Source: an uncultured Porphyromonas sp.
Lineage (GTDB): Bacteria > Bacteroidota > Bacteroidia > Bacteroidales > Porphyromonadaceae
Length of the DNA: 16,078 nt
NCBI RefSeq assembly: GCF_947254915.1
Contig: NZ_CAMYEZ010000035.1
Span: forward strand, 1 to 16,078
Direction: 5' to 3'
How positions within the stretch are numbered: the first letter of the stretch is position 1; each line of letters starts with the position of its first letter. The notes beneath the pieces were generated by a model. It was not told the DNA's origin, did no database searches, and worked only from the letters and a program-made list of their open reading frames with translations. Below, one piece after another: positions 6,916 to 14,686 of this stretch. The translations under genes were made by a program, and so were the position numbers.

Positions 6916-6948
6916 TCAATCGCTGAGTAGTAGCGGTTGAGCCCTCTG
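6908..6948 (+). terminator. Hairpin terminator after RhuM and the WG remnant
   Basis: A 16-bp stem (CAGAGGGCTCAATCGC at 6908-6923 with 6933-6948, one G-U pair) has a 9-base loop and is followed by CTTTGTGTG. It sits at the same place relative to the stop as the terminator of the intact WG gene, but its stem sequence is different. It probably ends RhuM transcription. Confidence 0.8.
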
Positions 6949-7072
6949 CTTTGTGTGTCCTACAGATTTAGGCTAAGCGTTGTGTCGCTCTTCTCTGTGA
7001 GCTGTTGAGCCGTGTCTAGGCTAAAGACCGATCCTGAGCACACTAGAGTGCAGCCTTGATGGTCATCTATAT

Positions 7073-7146
7073 TACCTTTGCATTGTTTATCTACTAGAGG
7101 TTCGCAAAGTGATGATAAACATCTCCCCTAAAAAAGAGTATCTTTG
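7073..7146 (+). promoter_or_regulatory. Two candidate -7 boxes upstream of the six-gene operon
   Basis: TACCTTTGCA at 7073-7082 and TATCTTTGCA at 7139-7148 both match TAnnTTTG. The nearer box would give a leader of about 40 bases before the ATG at 7195. Neither has a well-placed TTG 19-21 bases upstream. The rest of the 315-base gap from 6880 to 7194 holds the terminator at 6908 and otherwise nothing I can identify. Confidence 0.5.
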
Positions 7147-7194
7147 CAGTAGTAGAGACTACGGTCTCATAGACTCAATCAACATACTACGAAG

Positions 7195-8148
7195 ATGACA
7201 CAGATAGCTAGATGGTTTACAGCACTCACCCTGACGCTCTTACTGGCAGGGTGTGGCGTCGTGCCAATCACAGGACGACAGCAACTCAACCTCGTGTCGG
7301 ACGCTGAGATCTCGGCGGCCAGCGCACAACAATATAGTCAGTTTATCCGCAAAGCGACGGTGGACAACAACTCGCCCCAGGGGCAGCAGACGCTCCGTGT
7401 GGCACGACGCATAGCGCAGGCTACGGACAACTATCTGCGCAACAATGGCTACGACCAGATAGCGCAGGCGACACAGTGGGAGTTTAACTTCGTCCGTGAT
7501 CGTCAGGTCAACGCTTTCTGTATGCCTGGTGGCAAGATCGTCGTCTACAGTGGTTTGCTCCAGGCGACGCGCCCTACGGATGACGAGCTGGCTGCGGTCA
7601 TAGCGCACGAGGTCTCTCACGCTGTGGCTAAGCATGCCAACGAGCGCATTAGCCGTGAGATGCTTACGCAGCTTGGCGGACAACTCTTGACAGGAATGGT
7701 CGGAGCAAAGAGTGCGGCTCTCGGGGGCATCCTCCAGCAGGTTTATCCGATCGGCTCGCAGCTCTTGGTCTCCCTACCCTATGGACGCAAGCAGGAGTAC
7801 GAGGCTGACAAGATTGGCATGGTCTTCATGGCAATGGCGGGCTACGACCCTGCGGCCGCTGTGACGCTCTGGCAAAAGATGGCTCAGCAAGGGCAGAAGA
7901 CACCCGAGTTCCTCAGCACCCACCCAAGCGATCAGAACCGCATCCGTGCCATTCAGGAGTTCCTCCCCGAGGCACGACAGTACTATAGTGGTCCTGGGGT
8001 TATGTCGCAAGGGCCTAAGGTACAGCTCAAGTCGCTCCACAAGAAGGGTAACAGTCAAGCGACTAGCCAGCTAAGAGACAGTGGTAGCTCTTCGTCTGCT
8101 AAGCAGCAGGACGGGGGAGGCTTTCACTATGAGCCTGTAAGTCGCTAA
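7195..8148 (+). CDS. M48-family zinc metalloprotease lipoprotein
   Basis: This is a predicted periplasmic, membrane-anchored protease of the LoiP/BepA-like M48 group, which acts on misfolded envelope proteins. The 317-residue product has a lipoprotein signal peptide with lipobox LLAGC (C20). The zinc site is HEVSH (H138, E139, H142), and the third ligand is in EYEAD (E201). FVRDRQVNAFCMPGGKIVVY (99-118) and STHPSDQNRI (241-250) are typical flanking motifs. The C-terminal 45 residues are Ser/Gln/Gly-rich with no recognised domain. It opens an operon of six genes, and its TAA shares its last A with the ATG of the next gene, implying translational coupling. Catalytic residues are intact; the substrate is unknown. 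Confidence 0.93.
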   Translation: MTQIARWFTALTLTLLLAGCGVVPITGRQQLNLVSDAEISAASAQQYSQFIRKATVDNNSPQGQQTLRVARRIAQATDNYLRNNGYDQIAQATQWEFNFVRDRQVNAFCMPGGKIVVYSGLLQATRPTDDELAAVIAHEVSHAVAKHANERISREMLTQLGGQLLTGMVGAKSAALGGILQQVYPIGSQLLVSLPYGRKQEYEADKIGMVFMAMAGYDPAAAVTLWQKMAQQGQKTPEFLSTHPSDQNRIRAIQEFLPEARQYYSGPGVMSQGPKVQLKSLHKKGNSQATSQLRDSGSSSSAKQQDGGGFHYEPVSR

Positions 8149-8696
8149 TGAGCATGTGGGAGCGAGGCTTCGTCCACTACTATTACGGTACAGGCAAGGG
8201 GAAGAGCACCGCAGCCATGGGGCTGGCGATACGCACGCTGGGGCACGGCGGGCGGGTCTACATTGGGCAGTTTATCAAGACGATGAGCTACGGCGATGTG
8301 CTCTTTCTGGAGCAACATACGAAGCGTGAGGAGTGTGCCGTCGAACTATACGGATCAATGTACGGCGGGACGGGCTGCCTGATAGACCATGCGGCTAGTC
8401 CTCTGGACGTGCAGGCTGCCGAGCAGGGGCTGGTACGGGCCATCGAGCAGATGTGCTCGGGGCAGTACGACTTAGTCATTTGGGATGAGGTCTCGATGGC
8501 TGTCGGCTTGGGCTTGCTCAGAATCGAGGCGCTCATCGATGCTATAAAAAAACGCCCCAATGAGTGCGAACTGGTACTCACGGGACGACAATACTGTGAA
8601 GAGCTGCTGCCATATTGCCAGCTTGTCACTAACTTTGCAGAGGTCAAGCACTATTACCACGAGGGAGTCCTCTCTCGTACTGGGATTGAGCATTGA
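8148..8696 (+). CDS. Corrinoid adenosyltransferase (ATP:cob(I)alamin adenosyltransferase, BtuR/CobO type)
   Basis: The enzyme transfers the 5'-deoxyadenosyl group of ATP to cob(I)alamin or cobinamide, making adenosylcobalamin for mutases and other B12 enzymes, or salvaging corrinoids. The 182-residue product has the P-loop GTGKGKST (14-21), the Walker B-like LVIWDEV (109-115), VLTGR (143-147) and the C-terminal EVKHYYHEGVLSRTGIEH, where the family usually ends in ARKGIEY or similar. The ATG at 8148 overlaps the upstream stop by one base; a second ATG lies at 8154. No other cobalamin genes and no cobalamin riboswitch are visible here. I give no symbol because btuR and cobO naming depends on the organism's pathway. 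Confidence 0.94.
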   Translation: MSMWERGFVHYYYGTGKGKSTAAMGLAIRTLGHGGRVYIGQFIKTMSYGDVLFLEQHTKREECAVELYGSMYGGTGCLIDHAASPLDVQAAEQGLVRAIEQMCSGQYDLVIWDEVSMAVGLGLLRIEALIDAIKKRPNECELVLTGRQYCEELLPYCQLVTNFAEVKHYYHEGVLSRTGIEH

Positions 8697-8711
8697 TCCG
8701 TTTAGCTTTTA

Positions 8712-9713
8712 ATGCATATGATACGTATCACACAATACATCTTACCGCTGCTCCTCGGGCTCTCGTTGCTCTCCTGCAATAAGGAGCAGCAGAGCCAAGA
8801 GACGGCTCAGGGAGAAGAGGAGACTCCCCGCATGGCTACCCCCTTTGAGGCGGATAGCGCTTACAATTTTGTCGCCAAGCAGGTCGCTTTCGGGCCACGC
8901 ATACCAGGTTCTGAGGGGCATACCGCTTGTCTCGCCTGGATGAAAGAGCGACTGACGCAGTATGGCGCCACGGTCGTGGAGCAGAGCTTCGAAGCAACGG
9001 CGCATGACGGGACAAAGCTCCCGCTGACCAATCTGATTGCTTCGTACAACCCCGAAGCCTCGCAGCGAATCCTCCTGATGGCGCACTGGGATACACGTCC
9101 CTGGGCCGACAAAGATCCGAACCCCGCTAACCATACGCAGCCGATCCTCGGTGCTGACGATGGAGGTAGCGGTGTAGGCGTCCTGCTTGAAGTGGCTCGG
9201 CTACTGGGCAGCGTCGCAGCGCCTCAGACGATCGGGGTGGACATCGTGCTCTTTGACGGAGAGGACTACGGCTCCTACTCCAACGAGGAGAGTTGGTGCC
9301 TAGGCTCTACGCACTGGAGCAAGAACCCGCACGTGACTGGCTACCAAGCGATGGGTGGCATCCTGCTAGACATGGTCGGAGGGCGCGATGCGACCTTCTA
9401 CTGGGAGTACTTCTCCAAGAGCTACGCACCGCAGCTTCTTACGAAGGTGTGGAGCAAAGCTGCGGAACTAGGCTACGGATCGCTCTTTCACCAAGCGGAC
9501 GGCGGAGGCTTGACCGACGACCATGTGCCAGTCATTCGCAATCTCGGCATCCCCTGCATTGACATTGTCAACTATGATCCGCAGAGCGAAGAGGGCTTTG
9601 CCCCCTATTGGCACACACTACAAGACAACATGAGCAATATCTCGGCGGAGACGCTAGGTACTGTCGGACATATCGTCATGGCAGTGCTCAAGGATCTAGA
9701 CGCTCAACATTGA
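8712..9713 (+). CDS. M28-family lipoprotein, probable bacterial glutaminyl-peptide cyclotransferase
   Basis: Proteins of this type convert N-terminal glutamine to pyroglutamate; a P. gingivalis homologue is known as a glutaminyl cyclase. The 333-residue product has a lipoprotein signal (LSLLSC, C22), so it should be anchored in the envelope. The M28 fold motifs are MAHWDTRPWAD (from 123, with H125 and D127), GADDGGSG (147-154, with D149), FDGEDYG (181-187), DMVGGRDATFYWEYFSK, LTDDHVPV and YWHTLQDN (299-306, with H301). GED in place of the aminopeptidase EE pair, plus aromatic residues near the site, favour cyclase over aminopeptidase. There is a 15-base gap after the upstream stop. An M28 aminopeptidase is the alternative. 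Confidence 0.87.
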   Translation: MHMIRITQYILPLLLGLSLLSCNKEQQSQETAQGEEETPRMATPFEADSAYNFVAKQVAFGPRIPGSEGHTACLAWMKERLTQYGATVVEQSFEATAHDGTKLPLTNLIASYNPEASQRILLMAHWDTRPWADKDPNPANHTQPILGADDGGSGVGVLLEVARLLGSVAAPQTIGVDIVLFDGEDYGSYSNEESWCLGSTHWSKNPHVTGYQAMGGILLDMVGGRDATFYWEYFSKSYAPQLLTKVWSKAAELGYGSLFHQADGGGLTDDHVPVIRNLGIPCIDIVNYDPQSEEGFAPYWHTLQDNMSNISAETLGTVGHIVMAVLKDLDAQH

Positions 9714-9729
9714 TTAGCTTCCTAAACTT

Positions 9730-10149
9730 ATGACTATAGACGAACGGCAAGAGGAACTTATCTCACAGTTTGAACTGGTGGACGACTGGATGGATCGCTA
9801 CCAAATGATCATCGATCTGGGCGATCAGCTGGAGCCTGTCGAGGACTCGGAGCATACGACCGAAAACCTCATCGACGGCTGTCAGAGCCGTGTGTGGATC
9901 ATCATATCACCACAGGAAGACGGCACGCTACACCTCAAGGCTGACAGCGATGCGCTCATCACCAAGGGCATTGCCGCCATGCTCCTCTACTGCTACAATG
10001 ACCAGCCCGCACAGGCTATCGTAGAGACGCCTCTCTACTTCATTGACCGACTGGGACTCCAGTCACACCTCTCACCGACACGGAGCAACGGGCTTCAGTC
10101 GATGTACGAGACGATCAGACGACGTGCTCAGGAGTTTCTGAGCCACTAA
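9730..10149 (+). CDS. sufE: SufE-family cysteine desulfurase activator
   Basis: SufE accepts persulfide sulfur from the cysteine desulfurase SufS and passes it to the Fe-S cluster scaffold. The 139-residue product is the usual length. The acceptor cysteine is C51 in IDGCQSRVW, at the same residue number as in E. coli SufE. The N-terminal helix region (EELISQFELVDDWMDRYQ), the DSDALITKGIAAML segment and LGLQSHLSPTRSNGL near the end are all family features. The gene lies 16 bases after the M28 gene. No sufS or sufBCD is present in the window, so the partner must be encoded elsewhere. Nothing looks damaged. Confidence 0.95.
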   Translation: MTIDERQEELISQFELVDDWMDRYQMIIDLGDQLEPVEDSEHTTENLIDGCQSRVWIIISPQEDGTLHLKADSDALITKGIAAMLLYCYNDQPAQAIVETPLYFIDRLGLQSHLSPTRSNGLQSMYETIRRRAQEFLSH

Positions 10150-10159
10150 GAGATAGATT

Positions 10160-11101
10160 ATGACCCCTTTTAGACAGATTGATGTAGCCGACCGCTCCAC
10201 AGTCTTTCCTTATATATATTATGGTGCAGAGCCGATCTGCGATATCTCCTTTGCCAATCTTTATGGCTGGGCGGTACAGTACGAGACCTCGTGGGCGATC
10301 GGTGGCACACAGACACTGGTGATCCGCTTTCGCTCACCACGCCGAGACCACCCCGTCTACCTCTGCCCCTTCTGTCGTGATGACAACTCCTGGACAATGA
10401 CCATCAAGGAGCTCATGGAGATCTCCGAGCAGGAGGCTTATCCACTCGTCTTCATGGGCGTTACGCCAGGCTGCAAGGAGCGACTGGAGAAGCTCTTTCC
10501 CGAGGAGTTCGTCCATATCCAGGACGACGACTACATCGACTACGTCTATCTCAGGGAAAAGCTCGCACGACTCAATGGCAAGAAGCTTCAGTCGAAGCGC
10601 AATCACATCAACCGCTTCGAAGCTTCCTACCCTGACTACCGCTACCTGCCCATCACCACGGACGACCTAGAGCGTGTGGCGCACTTTGCCGATGAGTGGC
10701 TAGCACATGCCGAGGCAACGGGCGAGCCCGACCCCAGTCTGCATACAGAGCGCAAGGTCATCCAGCGACTCCTCGACAACTATGAGGCGCTGGAGATGCG
10801 TGGCGGGATGATCGAGATCGGAGGCGAGATCGTTGCCTTTACACTGGGGTCACCCATCACGGAGGACACCTTCGATGTGCATATCGAGAAGGCGCGCACC
10901 GACATTGACGGCGCCTATACGATTATCAACCGTGAGTTCGCCCGTAGCATCCCCGAGCAGTACACCTATGTCAATAGGGAGGAAGACCTCGGCCTGCCTG
11001 GCTTGCGTCAGGCGAAAGAGTCTTATCGCCCTGAGGTACGCCTCGTCAAGCACACCTGCGTGTGGCGTCGTCCCGACTGGGCTGGCGAACTGGAGTCCTA
11101 A
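10160..11101 (+). CDS. DUF2156 (phosphatidylglycerol lysyltransferase C-terminal-like) protein
   Basis: This 313-residue soluble protein matches the DUF2156 family, a double GNAT-like fold shared with the aminoacyl-transfer domain of MprF/LPG synthase. Segments seen are DISFANLYGWAVQYETSW (about 28-45), LNGKKLQSKRNHINRFEASY (about 136-155) and the C-terminal acyltransferase half, EIGGEIVAFTLGSPITEDTFDVHIEKARTD with INREFAR and YVNREEDLGLPGLRQAKESY. It has no transmembrane segments and so lacks the flippase half of MprF. The gap to sufE is 10 bases and the next gene begins 2 bases after its stop. Substrate unknown; tRNA-dependent aminoacyl transfer to a lipid or peptide is only a family-based possibility. 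Confidence 0.85.
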   Translation: MTPFRQIDVADRSTVFPYIYYGAEPICDISFANLYGWAVQYETSWAIGGTQTLVIRFRSPRRDHPVYLCPFCRDDNSWTMTIKELMEISEQEAYPLVFMGVTPGCKERLEKLFPEEFVHIQDDDYIDYVYLREKLARLNGKKLQSKRNHINRFEASYPDYRYLPITTDDLERVAHFADEWLAHAEATGEPDPSLHTERKVIQRLLDNYEALEMRGGMIEIGGEIVAFTLGSPITEDTFDVHIEKARTDIDGAYTIINREFARSIPEQYTYVNREEDLGLPGLRQAKESYRPEVRLVKHTCVWRRPDWAGELES

Positions 11102-11103
11102 GC

Positions 11104-12090
11104 ATGAGACCGAAGGCAGAGACGCAGCGACTCTACGAAGAGATCTGGCGCACCACCTTTGGGGATAGCGACGACTTCATCGCGCTCTACAGTCGTACCA
11201 CCTTTGACCCTCGTCGCACCCATCTGCTCACGACGCTAGACCAGAGCCGTGCGCTCAGTCATGTGCAGTACCTCCCCTACCTGATGCGCTACCGTGACCA
11301 ATGGTGGCGCGCTGGCTACATCTCGGGCGCAGCCACCGCAAGCGACCAGCGAGGCAAAGGGCTCGTGCAGCACCTCATGCGAGCGAGCCACCTGCAAATG
11401 TGGCGGGAGGGATGTCTCTGCGCCTTCCTCATACCAGCCGAAGAGTGGCTCTATCACTTCTACCGCAAGATGGGCTACGCCACGCTCTATGGTAAGCGCC
11501 TTACTCCTACACTAGAAGGGAAGCCCACCGACCGACCCTCTGGCGAAGCTTGGCAACAATACCGCCACTGGCAAGCAGCCCTTGCCGAGCACTACCCTAC
11601 CGTCACGCATAGCTACCATCAGTGGCGCACGCTCCTAGCGAGCTTAGCACTCGAGGATGGTGGCATAGGCACCATCGGAGAGACAACCTACTATTATTAT
11701 AGAGATGCCGAGGGAAAAAGGCAAAGCGTCCTCGCTATCTCCTCTGCAAAGAAACCAGCCGACAAACCTTTTGACCTAAAAGCGCCCTTCGGTATGCTGC
11801 GTCCCCTGCGCATTGCTGAATTGCTGGGCTGGGCTATCAAGCTAAGCCTGCTGAAAGTGGATCAGCTCGCTCCCGCAGCGCTCTATGTAGATCCAGAGCG
11901 CATCGTCTTTGACCTACTAGACGAACAGATCCCGACGAATAGTGGTCGCTACTGTCTCTTGCGCCAGTGTCGCCAGCTCCTCTTCGCACCACGTCCTAGC
12001 GGTCGGCTCGTCAATCCGCTTACGCCCGACCAACTCCTCGCAGCGCACCCCATCCTCCAGCATACGTTGGTCTACGCCATGATGGAGTGA
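11104..12090 (+). CDS. GNAT-family N-acetyltransferase, Eis-like
   Basis: The 328-residue product has an N-terminal GNAT domain with the acetyl-CoA loop DQRGKGLVQHLM (81-92). The Eis-family run CAFLIPAEEWLYHFYRKMGYA follows (about 106-126). A second acyltransferase-like half comes next, and the C-terminal part (DQLAPAALYVDPERIVFDLL) could be the sterol-carrier-like domain of Eis proteins. I start at the ATG two bases after the upstream stop. A GTG at 11062 would overlap the upstream gene by 40 bases and add residues without family support. It is the last gene of the operon. Eis-type enzymes acetylate amines of varied substrates; the natural one here is unknown. Confidence 0.85.
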   Translation: MRPKAETQRLYEEIWRTTFGDSDDFIALYSRTTFDPRRTHLLTTLDQSRALSHVQYLPYLMRYRDQWWRAGYISGAATASDQRGKGLVQHLMRASHLQMWREGCLCAFLIPAEEWLYHFYRKMGYATLYGKRLTPTLEGKPTDRPSGEAWQQYRHWQAALAEHYPTVTHSYHQWRTLLASLALEDGGIGTIGETTYYYYRDAEGKRQSVLAISSAKKPADKPFDLKAPFGMLRPLRIAELLGWAIKLSLLKVDQLAPAALYVDPERIVFDLLDEQIPTNSGRYCLLRQCRQLLFAPRPSGRLVNPLTPDQLLAAHPILQHTLVYAMME

Positions 12091-12207
12091 CTTTGCTAAT
12101 GCCTAGTGAATAGATGGTGCAAAGGTAACAAGAGAAACAAGAAAGATAGAACTCTAGTGCGCTCAACGTCTGCCTATAATCTGCAAACGTCTCAGCAAGC
12201 CCTAGAG

Positions 12208-12300
12208 AAGAGCCTTAACCCAGAGCAATAGAAAAAAAGTTCAAACCGATAGACCGCAAAGATGGTAGCTCTATACGAACGTCCGTATAGCTAGGCTCTT
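12208..12300. terminator. Possible shared terminator structure between convergent operons
   Basis: An outer 8-bp pairing (AAGAGCCT at 12208-12215 with 12293-12300) encloses an inner 7-bp hairpin (CTATACG at 12271-12277 with 12284-12290, 6-base loop). On the minus strand a T7 run lies at 12238-12232. No single strong intrinsic terminator stands out. The 209-base gap holds nothing else I can support. Confidence 0.35.
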
Positions 12301-14666
12301 TAGCGAGTAATCTTCTGAGCGCTATTTTGTAGCTGTCCCGCAGACTGTCGCACTGTAGATGGGTTGGTCTGGGACGAATTGGTGCGGAGAGGCGAGCCAC
12401 TCCCAGTGCCGAGTGGTTGCGTCTGAGGCTTACCCTGCTTGTCGTCTTGACCTTGCTCCTTATCCTTGGGCGGAGCGCCTATCTCGATCTCCTCGCCACG
12501 CGCTCGTGCCTCTCGCTCCTCGGCACGTGAGGGGAGCCCCATAATCTTACGCTCACGATCCGTCGGGTTCCAACGCTTGCCGTAGCGCTCCCGCATACGC
12601 TGCGCGTACTCGACGTTGAGGTCTCGCTTTTGATTAGTTGCGTTAGCACGGTTGCCATCACCCTCCGCAGGCTTATCACCCTCTAGATCTTTCGGGCGTT
12701 GCTCTGCTAGAGGCGTACCATCGTATGCCCACTTCTGCTCTGTGGCAAAGCGCGCCTGTACACTTACCGACTGAGGTAGATAGCGCACAGGCTCAGGAGA
12801 CGTCGCTGGGTAGACTCCCCCATCCCAAGAGCCATTGCCATTTAGATCTACGTAGAGCTTGAGGAAGTAAGTTCCCGGAGCCAACTCCTTAAAGGCAACC
12901 AAGCCCGCACTGTCAGGTTGAGCAGTCGCCAGAATCTCCTCCTTACTGCTGAGGAGGTGGACATAGATCGGATGCTCCGTAGGGTATCCCGTGAGCGTGA
13001 TCGCTAGAGAGCCCAGTTCAGTCGCAGAGGCTATCTTAAGATCCTTCTCGGCCGAAGCACTAGTTCCTCCATAGAGCCCCGTGATGGCAGCCGTATCCAC
13101 CGTGAGTCGGTAGGTGGTGCCGGGCTCTTTGGCAAAGTCAACCAACCAGCGGCAGCGTCGCACGCTATCGGGCAACAACTGGCAAGGTATCGGCTGCGGT
13201 ACCGAATCAACCAACTTAGCGAGCTGCACTCGCGTCGTGTCAATGGCTAGAATCGGCACATCATAGCTAATCCAAAGGGAGTCTCGTGTCGTCTCTTTAT
13301 GAATGTCTTCGTGCGAAAGAATCGTGACAGCTCTGAGTTCGCGCTTTGTCTCTGCTAGAGCAGTGGTATCACTAGCGTGACTGAGACTATTGGGAGCTGC
13401 ATCGGGAGCTTTTACATCAGGTTGCTTCTTTGGCTTAGCTTTAGCCTTTGTCGCTTGCGCTCTAGGAGCGTGTAGCGTCATCGTGTCAAGCTTATTGATC
13501 GGACTACCGATCGAGTCAGTCGTAGGATAGGCAAATGCCACCACGACAGAGTCTCTCGCCAATGAGTCGTGAGGCGAGAGCCAGTAGGTGAGACTCTTGC
13601 GATCGGTCGAGAGGTCGGGGTAGTAGCTTGAGGACTTCGTCAGGTAGTCTGGCGAGAGGATCTGGATCTGCGGTAGCGTGTCAAGAGGCTCCGTAAAGGT
13701 CGCCATGAGCGACATCGAGTCTCGTCGCACCAGTCGCTCGAGGCGGACAATATGCGTCTTCGGACGGGTAAGTAGGAGGAGCAGGTCGTTCGGTAGATAA
13801 ACGTAAGGCGACACACTATCGGTGGCTATAGCAGTCGTATCGGTCTCACTCTTAGGAGCTTGCTTCGTAGCGATCAAACTATCGGCACGCATCCCAACCG
13901 AATCCGCCACATTAGCGAGCGAATCCACCTTCGTCTGCTTCGCTGGGGTGAGCGCCGAGCGGTGCACCACCTCGGTACGGAAGCTATCGGGCGTGATAGC
14001 AAAGCTCTCATTCGGTGCGTTGTAGCTATAGCTACGATCCATATCTACGAGTGCGATAGCGTAATAGATACCATCTCGGACATTCTGCAGAGTAAAGTGT
14101 CCCTTGTCGTCCGTATAGGTCATACGAGTCATCGGCCGGTCTAGCGAGTCCGTAGGAAGTGGCGTATCATAGACACCCGCTAGGATATGAGGGACTGGCT
14201 GTAGCGTATAGGCGTCGAGCACTTGCCCCGATACCTGCATCGTGTCTAGGTAGTCGCCCGTACTGAAGGCGTAGACATACTGCTCAATGTAGTTGCCCTC
14301 GTTGTAATCCTTGATAGCACGATTAAAGTTGATCGTGTAGGTCGTGTTTGCGATCAGACTATCTTGATAAGTGACGATCAGTTGCTTCTGATTGACCAAA
14401 GCCTTCGGTGGAATGCGCTGTGGTGGCGAATAGATTATCTTGTCCTCACCTCGCTCCAGCTGGATAAACTCATCGAAGGTGATGCGCACACGATGCGTCG
14501 AAACGTTTGTACTCCCCATCTCAGGCGTACAGCGCACGACCCGAGGCGGGGTCATATCGTAGGGACCACCCTCTGGCGAAGATTGCTTGGCACACCCCGC
14601 AGCACCTAGGATTAGGAGCAGGAAGGTGACTAAGAGCGTGGAGAAGTGCTGGTGCGAGTGAAGCAT
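12300..14666 (-). CDS. Large Ig-like-domain lipoprotein
   Basis: This 788-residue predicted envelope lipoprotein has signal peptide and lipobox ending GAAGC (C25). Residues about 38-130 form a bacterial Ig-like (SbsA/Big_5-type) domain: PPRVVRCTPEMGSTNV, then VRITFDEFIQL, and TYTINFNRAIKDYNEGN. About 146-235 look like a carboxypeptidase-regulatory-like beta-sandwich (VSGQVLDAYTLQPVPHILAGVYDT and GHFTLQNVRDGIYYAIALVD). A Ser/Ala/Lys-rich linker follows, then another beta domain with YLKLYVDLNGNGSWDGG-like DxNxNGxWD calcium-loop character. The last ~120 residues are charged and Gln/Ser-rich, likely disordered. The family is widespread in Bacteroidota but of unknown function. The gene starts 20 bases after the synthase gene and is its operon partner. 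Confidence 0.88.
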   Translation of the reverse strand: MLHSHQHFSTLLVTFLLLILGAAGCAKQSSPEGGPYDMTPPRVVRCTPEMGSTNVSTHRVRITFDEFIQLERGEDKIIYSPPQRIPPKALVNQKQLIVTYQDSLIANTTYTINFNRAIKDYNEGNYIEQYVYAFSTGDYLDTMQVSGQVLDAYTLQPVPHILAGVYDTPLPTDSLDRPMTRMTYTDDKGHFTLQNVRDGIYYAIALVDMDRSYSYNAPNESFAITPDSFRTEVVHRSALTPAKQTKVDSLANVADSVGMRADSLIATKQAPKSETDTTAIATDSVSPYVYLPNDLLLLLTRPKTHIVRLERLVRRDSMSLMATFTEPLDTLPQIQILSPDYLTKSSSYYPDLSTDRKSLTYWLSPHDSLARDSVVVAFAYPTTDSIGSPINKLDTMTLHAPRAQATKAKAKPKKQPDVKAPDAAPNSLSHASDTTALAETKRELRAVTILSHEDIHKETTRDSLWISYDVPILAIDTTRVQLAKLVDSVPQPIPCQLLPDSVRRCRWLVDFAKEPGTTYRLTVDTAAITGLYGGTSASAEKDLKIASATELGSLAITLTGYPTEHPIYVHLLSSKEEILATAQPDSAGLVAFKELAPGTYFLKLYVDLNGNGSWDGGVYPATSPEPVRYLPQSVSVQARFATEQKWAYDGTPLAEQRPKDLEGDKPAEGDGNRANATNQKRDLNVEYAQRMRERYGKRWNPTDRERKIMGLPSRAEEREARARGEEIEIGAPPKDKEQGQDDKQGKPQTQPLGTGSGSPLRTNSSQTNPSTVRQSAGQLQNSAQKITR

Positions 14667-14686
14667 GTGCGGTAGTGGCTGTATTG

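Noticed and set aside
11062..11103. GTG start for the GNAT gene overlapping the DUF2156 gene
   Set aside because: The extension overlaps conserved coding sequence of the upstream gene by 40 bases, while the ATG 2 bases after the stop gives a normal family N-terminus.
12120..12127. TACCTTTG -7 box on the minus strand just after the GNAT gene
   Set aside because: It points into the 3' end of the GNAT gene, has no -33 partner and no gene downstream; a chance match is likely.
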